64,000 nt of DNA from Ptychodera flava (GCF_041260155.1 NW_027248392.1:381501-445500), one strand, 5' to 3'. Positions 1 through 26,310 are shown, numbered from the stretch's first letter. Program-made: numbers and translations. The notes: a model not told the origin generated them from the letters alone.

Positions 1-1270
1 TCGGTTTGGGCAATCAGTCTTCAAATGACTATGTTGGCCACAGCCGAAGCAGGTAGGACGCAGGAGGTGTGGCTGGTTTTGGAAGTACTGGAAGTTGAGG
101 TCTTGGTTTGGCTGGCTCCAGTTGGCCCTATCTGGGTAGCGGGAAGCATTCAGGCGGAAGTGTTTTGTCATAGGCTAGCCAGGCCTCCGGCTTGTAGGCA
201 GCAGCTTTGGAGGCGAGGAAACGAAGGTAGTTGGCCATGGGGATCGCCAAATGTGGGTAGTAGAATGTACGATAGGAGGAGAAGACGAGGAAGCACTGTA
301 ACCAGGTGTCAAAGTCGTCGATGGCTTTCCGCTTCACCTCGGTTGTGAACGTGGCGACGCCACAGTTGTCTGGGTCAAAAGCTACTTGTGTCTTGGTAGC
401 CTGGGATTAGTTGGGGGCTAGGGCATCAGGGTGCAAGTCACCAAATTCGATGAACTTACCGAGGTTAGCCAAGGCGTTGAGTGTTGACTGGTCGACGTAC
501 GGCAGGAGCAGGTCTGCTGGGGGTATTGCTGCTGAAGTATTGCCCGTTGGTCCGGCTCTAGGCGGTGGGCGCCATGGCGTTGCGTTGTGACCAGCTGGCT
601 GGGCGAGTTGACTGTAGGGCGCGGCCATATTGCTCGTGTTGTTGTTATGAGGTGCGCCGCTAGCGGTGGAGTTATCCCGGATGTGCGCAGCGCCACCGCT
701 GGTGGTCAAGGCTGGTGGGGTAGCTGTGATGGTGGGTTGGTATTCATTAACGTGATTAGCGGGATGATTACTTGGGTTGCCTTGGGTAGGTAGCGAGCTG
801 GACGGAGCGGCGAGCGTCGCCGGCCCAGCGACGACGACTGAGGCAGGTGATAGTGCACCAACGGCTGTATCAGTTGGCTGGACTTGCAAGTTGGACGTCG
901 GGATGGGCGCCGTTGCTGTGGCGTTGCTGGTATCTGGCTGCCGTAGTTCACGTCGGATTGAGTCAATGGCGCTTGCAATGCCGGTTTCTATCAGTTTGGC
1001 GATGTGGTCTGATATACTTGGGTCGGCTGCCGCTGCGGCTGTTGTCGGCATGTCAACGGCAGGGTTGGTTGGTGTGGTTTCCGTCGGTACTGGCTGGAGT
1101 ATGAATTTGTCGAGGTGCGCTGGGCGTCTCTTTGTCCTCGTCGATGTACGGGTGGCCGCCCGGGCGTAGGCGCGGCCCTTGGTTTTCTTCGATTTGGCAT
1201 GGCGAATTTTGCGATGTGAACTTGAGCGTGGCAGAGATTGAAATGGACGAAAAATAGCTTTGAACACACT
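1..1270 (-). mobile_element. YR retroelement fragment (DIRS/Ngaro-like), gag-like region
   Basis: The minus strand holds an open frame at 407-1267 (286 residues) with a basic start followed by a long Ala/Thr/Pro/Ser-rich linker. A second frame at 128-337 contains FDTWLQCFLVF and YYPHLAIPMANYLRFL, ending near WLAYDK. That W-F-YPHL-Y-W-YD spacing resembles the gag-like protein of tyrosine-recombinase retroelements of the DIRS/Ngaro group. The element runs off the left edge, so reverse transcriptase and recombinase, if present, lie outside the window. The local base composition is more GC-rich than the rest of the window. It is a fossil fragment with at least one break. Assignment is by motif only; another retroelement gag is possible. 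Confidence 0.5.
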
Positions 1271-2028
1271 GATGTGCGCATGGATAATGACGTGGAAAGG
1301 GTGATGTAATTTGTTGAGATAACGGTAATCGAGGCGGTTGGTAGATTAGGTTACATCTCAAATGCATCTAGAAGTGTAAGGTAGGTGACGCATGGTGACC
1401 CATACATGTCAAGGTCTAAACCCTTCCCCCCGTGTCGCTCCAGACGTTAACAATGATTATAGCAAGCCATAATCACCCAGTATCGAGGGGGGGACTGGAA
1501 AATTTTTGAGGGTATTGAGGGGGGGGATCTGAAAAAAAATAAGATTTCAATCGCGATTCCTCCACCCCCCCCCTCACCATTTATTTTTGAACGTGGCCTT
1601 ACGTTATCTTTGAACACGTCCCGCGGATGAAAAGTAAATTTATCCGTCGGCGTTACATATATTTCTAAGTCAATGAGAATAGGTTTTACTCCCCCGTTTA
1701 GTTTGGGAGGAATATCAGCATGCTGTACTGTCGGTATGCTCGTCTTATTCAATTGAAAAGCAACTGGGAATAAGTCTGTACTCATTATTCGTGTTTCTAT
1801 ATACAGATAGATTTTTGAGAATTTTCCATACTTCGGAATCGGAATCCCTATCGGTACGGTTCCGTTAGGGGTACTGACATTCCAGACTATGTTAATACTA
1901 TATTTCAGATTCAGGTTTAAACGTGTATTTATTTTTTACTAAGAGTAGATAATATATTATATAGATTTGATCATATTTTCCGAAGGATTTTTTATTTTTT
2001 TCTAAGAATAGATAACATACTGCAAACA
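1271..2028. other. Spacer between YR element and Polinton fossil, no supported gene
   Basis: This stretch has runs of G and C (for example around 1480-1575) and AT-rich sequence after 1900. A minus-strand open frame at 1447-1785 has no motif I recognise and ends in low-complexity glycine, so I do not call it a gene. It could belong to the neighbouring Polinton. Confidence 0.4.
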
Positions 2029-2382
2029 ATGGATAATTTAATAAAGTCATCGGCAGCAGCAAATACGACAGCGGCACTACCTCCGGTGCCTTCGGTCGCT
2101 CGATCCATAATAGAGACAAAGCGTGAAAAAATACTCTGTGTCATCGCAAGTGGTCAAAGTAAGTTATTTTTTGGCAAGGAGATTTCAGTTGCTGACGTAG
2201 AAAAATGGGGAGATGAAACGGTAATTAAAGCCTTCAAAATGTACGAAGCGAAATACAGTTCTCTTATAAGTGATACCATCACTCAAAGTTTCATAGATCT
2301 AGGAGCCCGCGCAATAATCAGGTGGTTCCAATCGATGATCGAACAAACTATGCCACTGATCTTAAAAAGGATTTTATTCTAA
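2029..2382 (+). other. Polinton part: small helical protein remnant
   Basis: This frame encodes 117 residues. After an Ala/Pro-rich start it has a mixed helical region with KMYEAKYSSLI, similar in position and character to a conserved small Polinton protein of unknown role. It starts the plus-strand series of small frames. Function unknown. Confidence 0.45.
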
Positions 2383-2636
2383 ACAGTGAAATAAAACGAT
2401 TATCAGGACGGATAGCCTACACGTGGGGGCCCATACTTGCTCTAGTTTCCACCGGTTTATTTACGGGTAAACTTGTAGATTTTTAAAAAATCGGGTTTAA
2501 TATAATACCTGAAATAAATGGATTCAACTTGGCAAGCACCCCAAACGGTTCCAACACCGACTAAGCAAACTGAAACGACTCAGCTAACGGAAACAACTCC
2601 GTCAACTCCGACGACTACCATTCAGAACCCTATTGA

Positions 2637-3059
2637 ATGGAGCCACAGCGCAATATAGAGAAAATTACATTACCGATGAAACATCCAGGGAGAGTGGCTG
2701 CGGGCAAGCGACTAGCAGAATTGAACAGACAAAACAAGGAGAAGAAGCGTCAATCGATAGCAATGACTGAGGTAGACTGTGACAGCTTACCACGCCCGCC
2801 ACAACAGTGTGATAGCTGGTATAATAAATGTTATCTTGTTTTAGGAATTATTGGAGTTTCATTGACTGCATTAAGACTATATTGGGGGCGTGCTCGACAT
2901 ATTTGTCCCGTTAAGCGACCGAGTCAAGATTGGAAAGATGAGCCGCTTCAGAAAGCGACGCCTACAGAACCACATGCGGAGTCCACCTTCGGAACGGTGG
3001 CGGAAAGTAAGTTTTCCCAACCAAGTCCCGGCCCCTCTACATTGTATGAGATGGACTAA
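2637..3059 (+). other. Polinton part: AAGKRLAE protein with one membrane segment
   Basis: The 140-residue frame has a basic N-terminal motif GRVAAGKRLAELNRQNKEKK, then one hydrophobic segment (CYLVLGIIGVSLTALRLYW, about residues 66-84), then a Pro/Ser-rich tail. This layout is typical of a small membrane-associated Polinton protein. The exact role in the family is not established to my knowledge. Confidence 0.5.
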
Positions 3060-3181
3060 TACATAATTGTATTTATTATGACTAATGTTAAACCTGTTAA
3101 AAATATACATAGCTGTTCTCCAACTCCGTAAGGAATTCCGTAATTATTTTATTTTTCTATTTTATATACTTATCAGAAATC

Positions 3182-3328
3182 ATGGATACTAAAACAGTTG
3201 TAAACACAATGTACGATGGTATTGTAATCGCTGGACTTACGATTGGATATCTAATGATCTCCAGCAAATTTCTGAAAATAGATATCGGCGATCCAAGTCG
3301 CCCAGATTTGACTCGGTGGGTAAAATAA
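3182..3328 (+). other. Polinton part: short membrane peptide
   Basis: A 48-residue frame begins MDTKTVVNTMYDGIVIAGL, has one hydrophobic helix, and ends with IGDPSRPDLTRW. Polintons commonly carry a peptide with this membrane-helix-then-GDPS layout. It lies 120 bases after the AAGKRLAE frame. Confidence 0.5.
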
Positions 3329-3428
3329 GGTGGAGCGATTGCTGCCGCGGTTGCGACCAAATATCTCCTTAAACAGAAAAATATTATTCCTGCAGAACCT
3401 TATACTTTGTAATGTATATACAGTAAGT

Positions 3429-3614
3429 ATGATCATTTGGATTGAAAGCAAAACAGGCAAACCGGTTACTGTTAATTTAGACCCTTGCATTGACATATCA
3501 CAGTTTACTCAAATAAGACTTTTACAGTGTTCACTCTTTAATTCATGGTATAACATATCGAGGACAAATACTATAATAAAATATCAAGAAAATGGACAAC
3601 CGAAGAGGACTTAA
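3429..3614 (+). other. Polinton part: CSLFNSWYNIS virion-type protein, N-terminal piece
   Basis: The frame begins MIIWIES and contains LLQCSLFNSWYNIS. A Leu-x-Ser-x-x-Tyr/Phe-Asn-Ser-Trp-x-Asn signature recurs in a Polinton structural or attachment protein. Only part of the protein is present. Further similar sequence lies downstream to about 4093. Confidence 0.45.
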
Positions 3615-3808
3615 TCAATACGTCCAGGTAACTACAATATTGATACACTCAATAAAGAAATTGGGTTGCAGCCGAAAATCAAATTTGAAAAACATCTTCC
3701 GACAAACCGCGTTCTTCTAACTTTGGCTAAAGATGTTAAAGTATTTTTAATGCTACAGGTAACTTCGCTAACCTCGTCGGCTTTTCAGATAAAAATGAGG
3801 CCAACCCC

Positions 3809-4093
3809 GTGGAAAAAAGTACTATGAGTCCGAAGACAGGAGATTTCTCAACAATTACTAAATACATAGTTCATTCAGATGTCATTGATGTTACTAGAAA
3901 TTATGTTTCATTTGGCTCTGGCGAATACATACAGGGGAAAGTATCGGACTGTTTACAAATACTTCCCATCCGGGATACAAAACAAATAAGTGAAAAGGTC
4001 ACCTATGATTTTAAAAACGGGGGCTCAATTTCCATGCCATTGAAAAAAGGCACAGATTGGATGAGTTCAATGCGTATTTGGATAACAGAATAG
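3809..4093 (+). other. Polinton part: C-terminal piece of a virion-type protein
   Basis: The 94-residue frame has alternating beta-like segments (YIVHSDVIDVT, VSFGSGEYIQGK, CLQILPIRDT) and ends with MRIWITE. The position directly after the FNSWYN piece and the beta-rich character suggest a structural protein remnant. Identity with a named capsid or penton protein cannot be shown here. Confidence 0.4.
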
Positions 4094-4159
4094 GATGGAA
4101 ACATGGTCAATACAATAACTGGCCGACTAGCTTTTGTATTGAATTGCTGTAGCTAGCGC

Positions 4160-4573
4160 AGCCTAAACCATCCTACGACCAATCCTCCAGCAATATAAAT
4201 CATTTCATATTTCTTTTGCTCTTGACTTGGCTGATAATAATCTGAGAATTGCGCTGCTTCGCTTTGGAACGGGCTGACGCAGGGTTAGCTTGCGCTGCTG
4301 CTTCTTCAAGGATTTCTGCATCTGTATCTCTTAATTCAGCCGCAGCATGAATATCTTTAGCCTGATTTTCTCTTTCCCAGTCAGCCTGTAGTAATCTTTT
4401 TTCTGACCAGACGGCACGATCATGTTCAAATTTTTCTAATGCTTTATCATGTCTAATTTTCTCTTCAATAAGAGCCCATTCCCGGAAAGCTTTTGCCCTA
4501 TAATATTTCCTCCTGTGAATGCCGTTGCATTTAATACAGCACCAAGAACTGTCATTCCTATAGCTGAAGCCAT
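4160..4573 (-). other. Polinton part: minus-strand hydrophobic/charged-helix protein remnant
   Basis: Reading the minus strand from 4573 gives a start MASAIGMTVLGAVLNATAF with AFTGGN, followed by a highly charged Glu/Lys/Arg/Ala helical stretch. A protein with an N-terminal AFTG(G/S)N segment and a long charged helix is a recurring small Polinton gene. It sits opposite in strand to its neighbours. Broken fossil. Confidence 0.5.
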
Positions 4574-4690
4574 GATTGTATATTTATATTGTACGTAATA
4601 ATGTTTATATTTCTCTCGCTTTTTTGATACTCCTGTTTTTCCTTGTTATTACAAGGTATTATTTTAATTTTCACTGTATATAGGGTAATC

Positions 4691-4840
4691 ATGTCTGGCC
4701 CAAGTAACTTCGGACTAGGTGCAATTCACATACAAAATCTCGAGCTCGAAGATCTGAGTGATGTTAAAGTTAACAATAATACTAAGATAGCAGGTAATCA
4801 TAATAAAGATTACGTCCTTCGTTACAAAGACCGTGAATAA
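4691..4840 (+). other. Polinton part: fibre-like DLSDV peptide
   Basis: The frame starts at an ATG (MSGPSNFGLGAIHIQNL) and contains LEDLSDVKV then NKDYVLRYKD. DLSDV followed by a short repeat-like unit is common in viral and phage fibre or tail proteins. It runs directly into the next frame. Confidence 0.45.
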
Positions 4841-5684
4841 ACAATTCGTTTTATCGCCAGCAACAGCGCAGAAACACATACATGCTGTAGAATTTTCCGA
4901 AATTAAAGACGTCGATGAAACCGTAATTGACGCCACAAAGGCTTCAAATGATCCTACTCCTTTTGCTCTGACATGGGATGGGGATAGTCAGAAATTCATG
5001 CCTTATAATGTACCGCGTAACATCTTAGATATATTGGATAGTGAAATTGCAGGTGGAGTTGCTGAACTGCCTGGGACTCCGAATGTGATTTATTTTGATA
5101 GCAATGTTAACAAATATAAATTGTCCGATTTTCGCCTTTATCTTAAGCCTAATAACCCATACATTACACTACTCGGTATACCGGTTCACCTTAAAATTAG
5201 TCCTCTTAATACAATAATGAAGACAGATAATACACTGCGAAGGTGGATAAATAATGGGGAGAATTATTGTTCGTATACAGCTAGCAGGGATCCAGTAAGA
5301 TTATTTTGCGACACAATCTTAAAGAAACTGGGTCTCAAAAGTGTGAGGGAGGAGACAGCTGAATTAACTTTACAGACAGCCAATCAACAGATGACTGATA
5401 ATATGAAAATAATTGAGCATGGTACAGTTGTTATCAAATGTTTAGAATTAGGTACAGGAGACAAGTTTGATAATTTAGTTGGAAATATTGCTATAAAAAC
5501 AAACTCAAGAACACCTTGCACTATTTTCATAACTATTGATAAAGATCGAAAAGATTTAGATATTTTTACTCGTACTCAGGAAGAAAGTAGTTCCGGCAAC
5601 ATTTCATTTGTTAAAAAAGATACAACTACTTACACTTTAGATATCAGTACCATTTATCTAAAAGTCTCATTTTATTTGAAGTAA
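4833..5684 (+). other. Polinton part: fibre/attachment-like protein
   Basis: This is the longest open frame of the cluster (about 283 residues). Near the start, repeated units such as FVLSPATAQ, FALTWDGDSQKFMPYNV and VIYFDSNVNKYKLSDF look like short fibre repeats. A globular part follows, ending in beta-type sequence (CTIFITIDKDRK, TYTLDISTIYLKVSFYL). The overlap with the preceding frame and its place at the end of the gene series fit an attachment protein. The family name is inferred, not shown. Confidence 0.45.
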
Positions 5685-5834
5685 TGGTCTTCCGACATAG
5701 TTTGAGTTCGAGGAAATTTCTAAAATTTTATCTATCGCGTGAGCAAGTTCGGACTGATAGGAACTCCGAGTTCAGTAAAAACCTACCGGTTATTCAGACC
5801 TCAGTCATGCAGTATGAAAAAAAATTCACATACT

Positions 5835-6065
5835 CACATCAGCTGGACTCCGGTTCTGCTTCCATTAGTGTGTGCTTCCGTCGACTGACTGACAACACTA
5901 GTTCCGAAGGGCACATCAGCTAGACTCCGGTTCTGCTTCCGTTAGTGTGTGCTTCTGTCGACTGACTGACAACACTAGTTCCGAAGGGCACATCAGCTAG
6001 ACTCCAGTTCTGCTTCCGTTAGTGTGTGCTTCCGTCGACTGACTGACAACACTAGTTCCGAAGGG
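5835..6065. repeat. Three tandem copies of a 77-bp unit
   Basis: Units start at 5835, 5912 and 5989, each beginning CACATCAGC and ending TTCCGAAGGG, with only a few differences between copies. Each unit contains the short palindromic word GTCGAC. The array lies between the last Polinton frame and a set of hairpins, so it may belong to the element's terminal region. Confidence 0.9.
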
Positions 6066-6108
6066 GATAAAAGCCCTTTATATAGGCTAGTTTGATGGTG
6101 AATTTCCC

Positions 6109-6213
6109 ACTGAATTCCCCTCACGTACATGTCTATACATGTTGTGTGTTTATAAATAGGTCAGACAGCTGTGCATGAATGCGGCTGCGTGTATAGACAT
6201 GTCAGGGGAATTC
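6109..6213. repeat. Imperfect inverted repeat
   Basis: GAATTCCCCT...CATGTCTATAC near 6109-6136 is matched in reverse complement by GTATAGACATGTCAGGGGAATTC near 6190-6213, with a small gap in one arm. It lies between the 77-bp tandem array and the 6289 hairpin. Confidence 0.7.
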
Positions 6214-6288
6214 CCCACTGAGTTCGGTCAATGCACTGTCGAGGTGACCTGTATATGAACTCACGTACGCGTACGTTCCGGTAGGTGT

Positions 6289-6329
6289 CATTTTAGCTAC
6301 ATGGAGGGAGTTCCCATGTAGCTAAAATG
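6289..6329. repeat. Perfect 16-bp hairpin
   Basis: Arms CATTTTAGCTACATGG (6289-6304) and its exact reverse complement (6314-6329) are separated by 9 bases. No poly-U tract follows. It may be part of the Polinton terminal structure or an independent foldback. Confidence 0.85.
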
Positions 6330-6330
6330 G

Positions 6331-6773
6331 GGGAAAAACAAAATTCGTGTCACAAAACACTATTATTATATACTACTGATCGCGACAGATCGGTCTCGGT
6401 GCACGCAATGGTCGGTCGTGACGGTACTATACAGGAAAAAAAATCCGGTCGATTACGTTCAACAGAGGCTATATGGATTGTTGGGGAAGCGTTTCATATA
6501 CATAAAACAAAGTACAAATATAACAAAATTTAAATAATTTCAAAGGCTTATAAAAATGCGCCTCGTTTCTCATTCACAATATTTTGAAAGCCCAGAACCC
6601 CTTGCTCTCCTTGGCTAAGAATAGAAATATGTCCACAAAATGACATGCCTGTTTCCGTGGAATCTGCATTGGATTGTTACTTGATACACACCTATTGATT
6701 TACCAAAATATAACCAGATTGATTATGCCTATATTTCTTTTATTTTAAAAAGTGAAAATAATGTTTGTTCCAG
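6331..6773. other. Region upstream of the first recognised exon of gene A
   Basis: No signal-peptide exon is recognisable here. A TATA-like TTATAAAAAT lies near 6549. The sequence ends in a polypyrimidine-poor acceptor TGTTCCAG at 6773. The true first exon of gene A may be upstream, displaced by the Polinton, or absent. Confidence 0.35.
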
Positions 6774-21457
<14,684 letters not shown>

Positions 21458-21582
21458 TTTTACGACCTATCCTTGTGATGCAGTACTAGTTATAAACATA
21501 AATGTCTAACCATAAACGTATTTGTCGACAAAAGCTATAACATAAGTGTACAAAAACAATTATGATGGCAATGACGACAATA

Positions 21583-21630
21583 GTGATGACGATGATGATG
21601 ATGATGATGATGATGATGATAACGATGATG
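21583..21630. repeat. (GAT)n microsatellite
   Basis: A short GAT repeat in the 3' flank of gene A. The gene B flank has a shorter one near 62930. Confidence 0.85.
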
Positions 21631-22280
21631 ATTGTTGTTGTTTTCGTTATTTGTCGCTGCTGTTATCTCTAATTGTACTCGGTTCTGCGTATTTTTAACC
21701 TTTATCCCCGAAAATTTATGTAAAGTGATCACGTTATTAAATTAGGTTATAAATTGTTAACATAAAAACCATATCGCCAGTATCTTATTTTAATTTCAGG
21801 AATACTTGACTTCCACGTACGCTGAGAAGAAACCAACGGCGAGCAAATGACGTCGAAAGATCTCTAATGTAAAAACGTTCTTTCAGCTCACTTTTCAAAT
21901 TTGTTTTAAGTTTGAATGTTGATGATTTCTTCTATTACACAGAGAGTCTCACTCGAAAGGATATGTGTTGTCAGCTTTGTTACTAGCAGTTTTTCTTATA
22001 TTTGGTATCATTTGCACCAGTTTTGTTATTATTTGCACCAACTGAGAGAGACAAGAGCTCCCTTGATACCGATGCGTAAGATCGAACATGAAATATAAGT
22101 TTGATATGTAGGTAGGGTGCTAGCAGTATACTAACAGTTTCTTGTTAAGTCTTTGAACAAATTTGTTAGATTAATTTTTAAGTGAAGTATAAAAGAACAG
22201 ATAAAATGGATAACATGAATGCATGGCTATAGTATCACTGCATTGCTTATTTTCAGTATGACGTGCTAAACGAGCACTGA

Positions 22281-22286
22281 AATAAA
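22281..22286 (+). promoter_or_regulatory. Candidate polyadenylation signal of gene A
   Basis: AATAAA lies about 825 bases after the stop codon. In the homologous gene B sequence near 63800 the same site is AAAAAA. Assignment is by position only. Confidence 0.35.
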
Positions 22287-22299
22287 CAGCTGTTTCTTT

Positions 22300-23364
22300 T
22301 TTCATGTAGATTATTAGAAGTTTTTTAATGTTGTCTTTATTTGTGTAAGCAAATTACGAAAACCCCATCAAAAATATGTGGTTTGTCTTACTACAAATCG
22401 TATTCTTAAGCATATTTGTTATATATGAAGCAAAAATCTCAAAGCCAAGGTCTCTTATCGGAAGTCAGCAATCATTATTATACTTTAATAATATCATTTG
22501 GGAAAAAATGATACAAACACATTGTTAATGATAAGCGAGCGTTTTACTAATGTTTAATTTCTATATTTTACGATGACGGCAAACGAAAACTTCTACAGAA
22601 AAGACGAGACATTATCAAATTGTTCAACAGTCCGGTTTCTATTTTGCAATGATGGGGTACTGAAAATTTCGCGTAAAAGTTATTGAATGAAATGATTTTT
22701 TTTTTCATTTTACCTACAACGTTTATATGTTTTGTTTGCTTTCAAGATCATCGTCAACAAGATATGTTCTGTTTAATAGAATGACCTTCGCTCCGAATCA
22801 AATCATTGGTTTGTTGCATTATTGTTAATTTAAGTCGTAAGATTTTAAACATGATATTCAATGCATGTAACCAAGATATGGTGAAAATAAATTTTGCATT
22901 TATGCCATTATCCAATAGCCTTTGTCTTCTATAAACAATTATTGTATGTATATGTTTAAGGATAAACGGACCATAGATGTTGCCTTTTAAATGCACATCT
23001 CTTACAATAATATATATTAAATAGGTACCAAATTGGAAATTGTACTGGCATATCATATTACCGAATGCTCATGAATCTCACTGATCTGGTGATTAAATAT
23101 TAATAAAAAGCATATAATTAGTGAACACACCACGCCGCATTGATGATGAGCAAACATAGTTTTATTGTGAATCGAGAAGGAACAGGAAACTACGAGTGCA
23201 TGTCATAACATCAAACGTCTCTAGAAAGCTATACAAAACTATGCTCTGAATCCAAGTAAAGTAAAACATGACTGCCACTACAAAATTGGGAGAGGGCCCC
23301 TTCAGTCAAGCAAGCGGAGTGAAAGAGGCAGGGTTTATTAACTGCCATAAGGTTTGAATTCGTC

Positions 23365-23414
<50 letters not shown>

Positions 23415-24640
23415 GATGATGTTGTTGTTATTCTGTTGTTGTTCGGTGTCATTGATGTGTGTGGTGCGGTTGACAAGGGATTTTTACAGTTCTCAAACAC
23501 TTCCTGCTCTGCCTGTCTTTCTTTCTTTCTTTCCTCTGCTGTGCCACTGTAGATTTGGTTGAACTCGGTAAATTAAAAAAATAAATAAATTATTTGCAAT
23601 AATTGCTCTTGTGTCTCTCTTATTTCATACAAATATCTGTGGCAGCCCAGGCCAAGTTTTGGTAGCGATTGAACGCTCTATATTTGCTTCTGCGCAGTTA
23701 TGAGTTAGTTTCTGCCGGATTCACCGTGATTCCCTAAGAAACTCATCTGTGTCGCGTTAAACGTCATCACGTCCCCAACTCAGGTGTTTCTCATGAAAAC
23801 GGAACACAAATCATCGCGTTCAGCCCTCTGAAACATTAACAAATCACAGACGTAAACCAAGTCTATGTCAATAGAGCGACCCACTACACTAAATATGAAA
23901 TACAAAAATGAAATATGAAAATGCAAAAATATACAAAATGGCATGTCTATTATTGTACATCCCGTGTTATGTGTTGGTCATAGGTCACTCAGAATGTTTT
24001 TTGTTCGCGAAATTCCCGTCTATTAATAGCGATGAACTAAATCGTCTATGAACAGGGTATTTGGAATAAACGTATCTGATTGCAAGTGATTTTGCCGGGT
24101 GAAATAATCAGCAATACAGTCATGACCACAAATGGCACGGAAAAAATTAAGAAACAAAAATTATATAACCATTTTGAAGCCCCATTCGCTGTAACGTTTT
24201 AGATTTTATACAAAATAACTGCCATCCAATATTCAAAGAGGGAATTTTAATACCTCTTTATGTACTGTTAAAATGTCTCTATATCAATCATTGGTGACGT
24301 GTGATTAAGTCAATAAAATTCAGGCGCTTACGCGTATATTTGCGGCGGTCGGGCCATTTATGAGTTGAACTCCGATATCATGTAGTTGTTATTGTGCTTT
24401 TCTTGATCCTTGATGGAAGGGAGCTGTGGCCACACGTTGATAATAATGCTGCAATTGATTTCAAACCATATGCTTGAAAAATGCATAAAAGGTAAAGCTA
24501 ATGAGAAGTTATAAGGAACTTCTTTTTATCTTTTATTGTGATATATTCATAGTAATTCGCAACTCCAAGACTCTTTAAAGTATAAATATCGCTGCTGTAA
24601 AATATGCTTCTTCATTTATCCTTCTGAAAACCTTGGATTT
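22300..24640. other. Intergenic region after gene A
   Basis: AT-rich sequence with a (TTG)n repeat at 23364-23415. No coding feature is supported. The frames over the TTG repeat are low-complexity artefacts. Confidence 0.5.
23364..23415. repeat. (TTG)n microsatellite
   Basis: About seventeen TTG units. Confidence 0.95.
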
Positions 24641-24657
24641 GTAAGCAATACCGAACA

Positions 24658-25346
24658 CGATTGGAACTATTTTGGGAAAATTGGATGAGAGTAATTATTA
24701 GGAAAATGTAACGAAATCGAATTTTTTACTGCAGAAATTTTACAAAATGATAGAATAGTGTAAAATTTGAAATATTGTTCTCATCTAAAAAAAACAACGA
24801 AAGCACAATGATTATTGCATACCTCTTTCATCGGATTCATTTTTATGAAAACATGTTGATTTTTGTGTAAATGTACCGAAGAAATGAGACAAAATGCTTA
24901 AAATTTCCCTAATTGACGACTTTTGAGTCAGGGCACTTTTGAAATGTCCCTGACTTTTTCGTGAATTTAAGGCTTCATAAACATTAAATTGAGTCAGGGC
25001 ACATTTTAAATGACCCTGACTGACTTAACTGTAAATCAATCAAAAGATTTCATTTTGGTCGAGGCAAAGTGACAAACTTAGATTAGTACTAGTATTTCAG
25101 TAATGGAGAAACTATTGACAAGCTCACACATTTTCATTCAAATATAAATATTGTTCATATGTTTTGAACAATATTGCATTAGATACTATCATGCGCTGAT
25201 TCTTACCCATAACATTTCAACAGCATCATAAATTTTGAATAAAATTTTAAAGATGATAAGCAAATATGGGGTAATATTAGACAAATTTCTAAAATTCATG
25301 AGAAATTGCGCCTATCCAATTATCCCAAATTAGTTCCAATCGTGGA
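24658..25346. mobile_element. MITE-like repeat with about 28-bp inverted ends
   Basis: CGATTGGAACTATTTTGGGA at the left end is matched, with few differences, in reverse complement near 25316-25344. No coding capacity is seen. A 14-base direct repeat GGATTTGTAAGCAA occurs just outside both ends. Internal inverted words AGTCAGGG/CCCTGACT occur at 24925-25025. A partial relative is at 13639-14040. Confidence 0.7.
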
Positions 25347-25367
25347 TTTGTAAGCAAAATTCACCAT

Positions 25368-25572
25368 TAAAACCACGATTATAGAAAGATAATCGGATTT
25401 ATATACATGCAGTTGTAGTTTTCATATTTTCAAGGGTATACTGCCCTCTACGGCAAATAGAGTGCCATTCATTAGTGCCTTAGAGGGGGGTCACAACATT
25501 GCCCTTGCTTTTTTCGATCACACCGCCAAATAAGCAGCTGGCAGTTTGGTTTTTCCAACAATTTTATCCTCG
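25368..25572 (+). repeat. Split direct repeat A1
   Basis: Begins AAAACCACGATTATAG and ends TTTTATCCTC; nearly identical to A2 at 30683-30895. Confidence 0.9.
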
Positions 25573-25654
25573 CTTCTACATTTTTCAGGCAAGCTCTCTT
25601 TTTGTCTTAGGGGTCCTACCCTTATATAAGTGCTGGGCATCCAGGCACATGTTT

Positions 25655-26310
25655 TTGGCAATCAGTATGGAGCCAAAGGTGTTAATTCTAGGTCATTCTT
25701 TCGTGGCGAGGCGTCCATGTCATTACCGCGTAACGCACATCCTGTGCCGCAGTCATTCAACATGTGCAGTTCTGCAGAAATACAGCTACACGGCATCGGA
25801 GGCCGTACGGTGAATAATGTACGGGGCTTTGATTTACATGTCGTCCAGTGTTTTAACCCAGTGTGGTTGTTTTACAGCTAGGTGCAATTGATTTGTCATA
25901 ACTTTCAGCAGCTATTGCCGGATCAAGTCTGATGCATTTCGTGGAGATTTGCTCGATTACATGGACGTCAAGTTTATTTTTGTTTGCCAGATTTTCCCGC
26001 GCATCACATCATGTAGTAGCCGTTTTTAACGAGCGTGTCTCACTGTTGAACACTTTCTTAGAGGCCGAGTTAGAAGGCTTGGCCTTTGGGCATTTCTGGA
26101 AACACAAGCGTGTTTTAGCAAGTGTGCACAGATTTTCTGCGCCGATGGGGTTCATTTTAGCGCACTTGGCGAGATCAGGTAAGGTAAATTGGGCAATTGT
26201 GACCCATGAGGGAATTTTGGCCCATAGTACGTTCTCTGCTTTTTAAAGCGCCATCTATCATCAACAAGGGCACACGAACGTCTGCTTATTATAGGAGCTT
26301 ACGGGGGGGG
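25655..26310 (+). other. Ngaro part: SGNH-hydrolase-like region
   Basis: It contains VLILGHSFVARRP at the start, then IGGRTVNNVRGFDLHVVQ, and later FNERVSLLNTFL. GHSF followed by G-G-x-T-V is a typical block-I/II pattern of SGNH hydrolase domains, known from Ngaro-type elements. Broken fossil. Confidence 0.6.

Larger units (their letters stand above)
1900..6330. mobile_element. Polinton/Maverick (adintovirus-like) fossil, partial
   Basis: A cluster of short, closely spaced frames, mostly on the plus strand, matches by sequence character the small virion-type genes of Polintons: a GDP-containing membrane peptide, a protein with GRVAAGKRLAELN followed by a membrane segment, a protein with CSLFNSWYNIS, a minus-strand protein starting with a hydrophobic AFTGG stretch and a charged helix, and a fibre-like protein with the DLSDV motif. 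DNA polymerase B, integrase, packaging ATPase, protease and the major capsid gene are not seen, so this is only one end of an element. The 77-bp tandem repeats and hairpins at 5835-6330 may mark its terminal region. It is a broken fossil with several interruptions. Boundaries are approximate. Confidence 0.65.
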
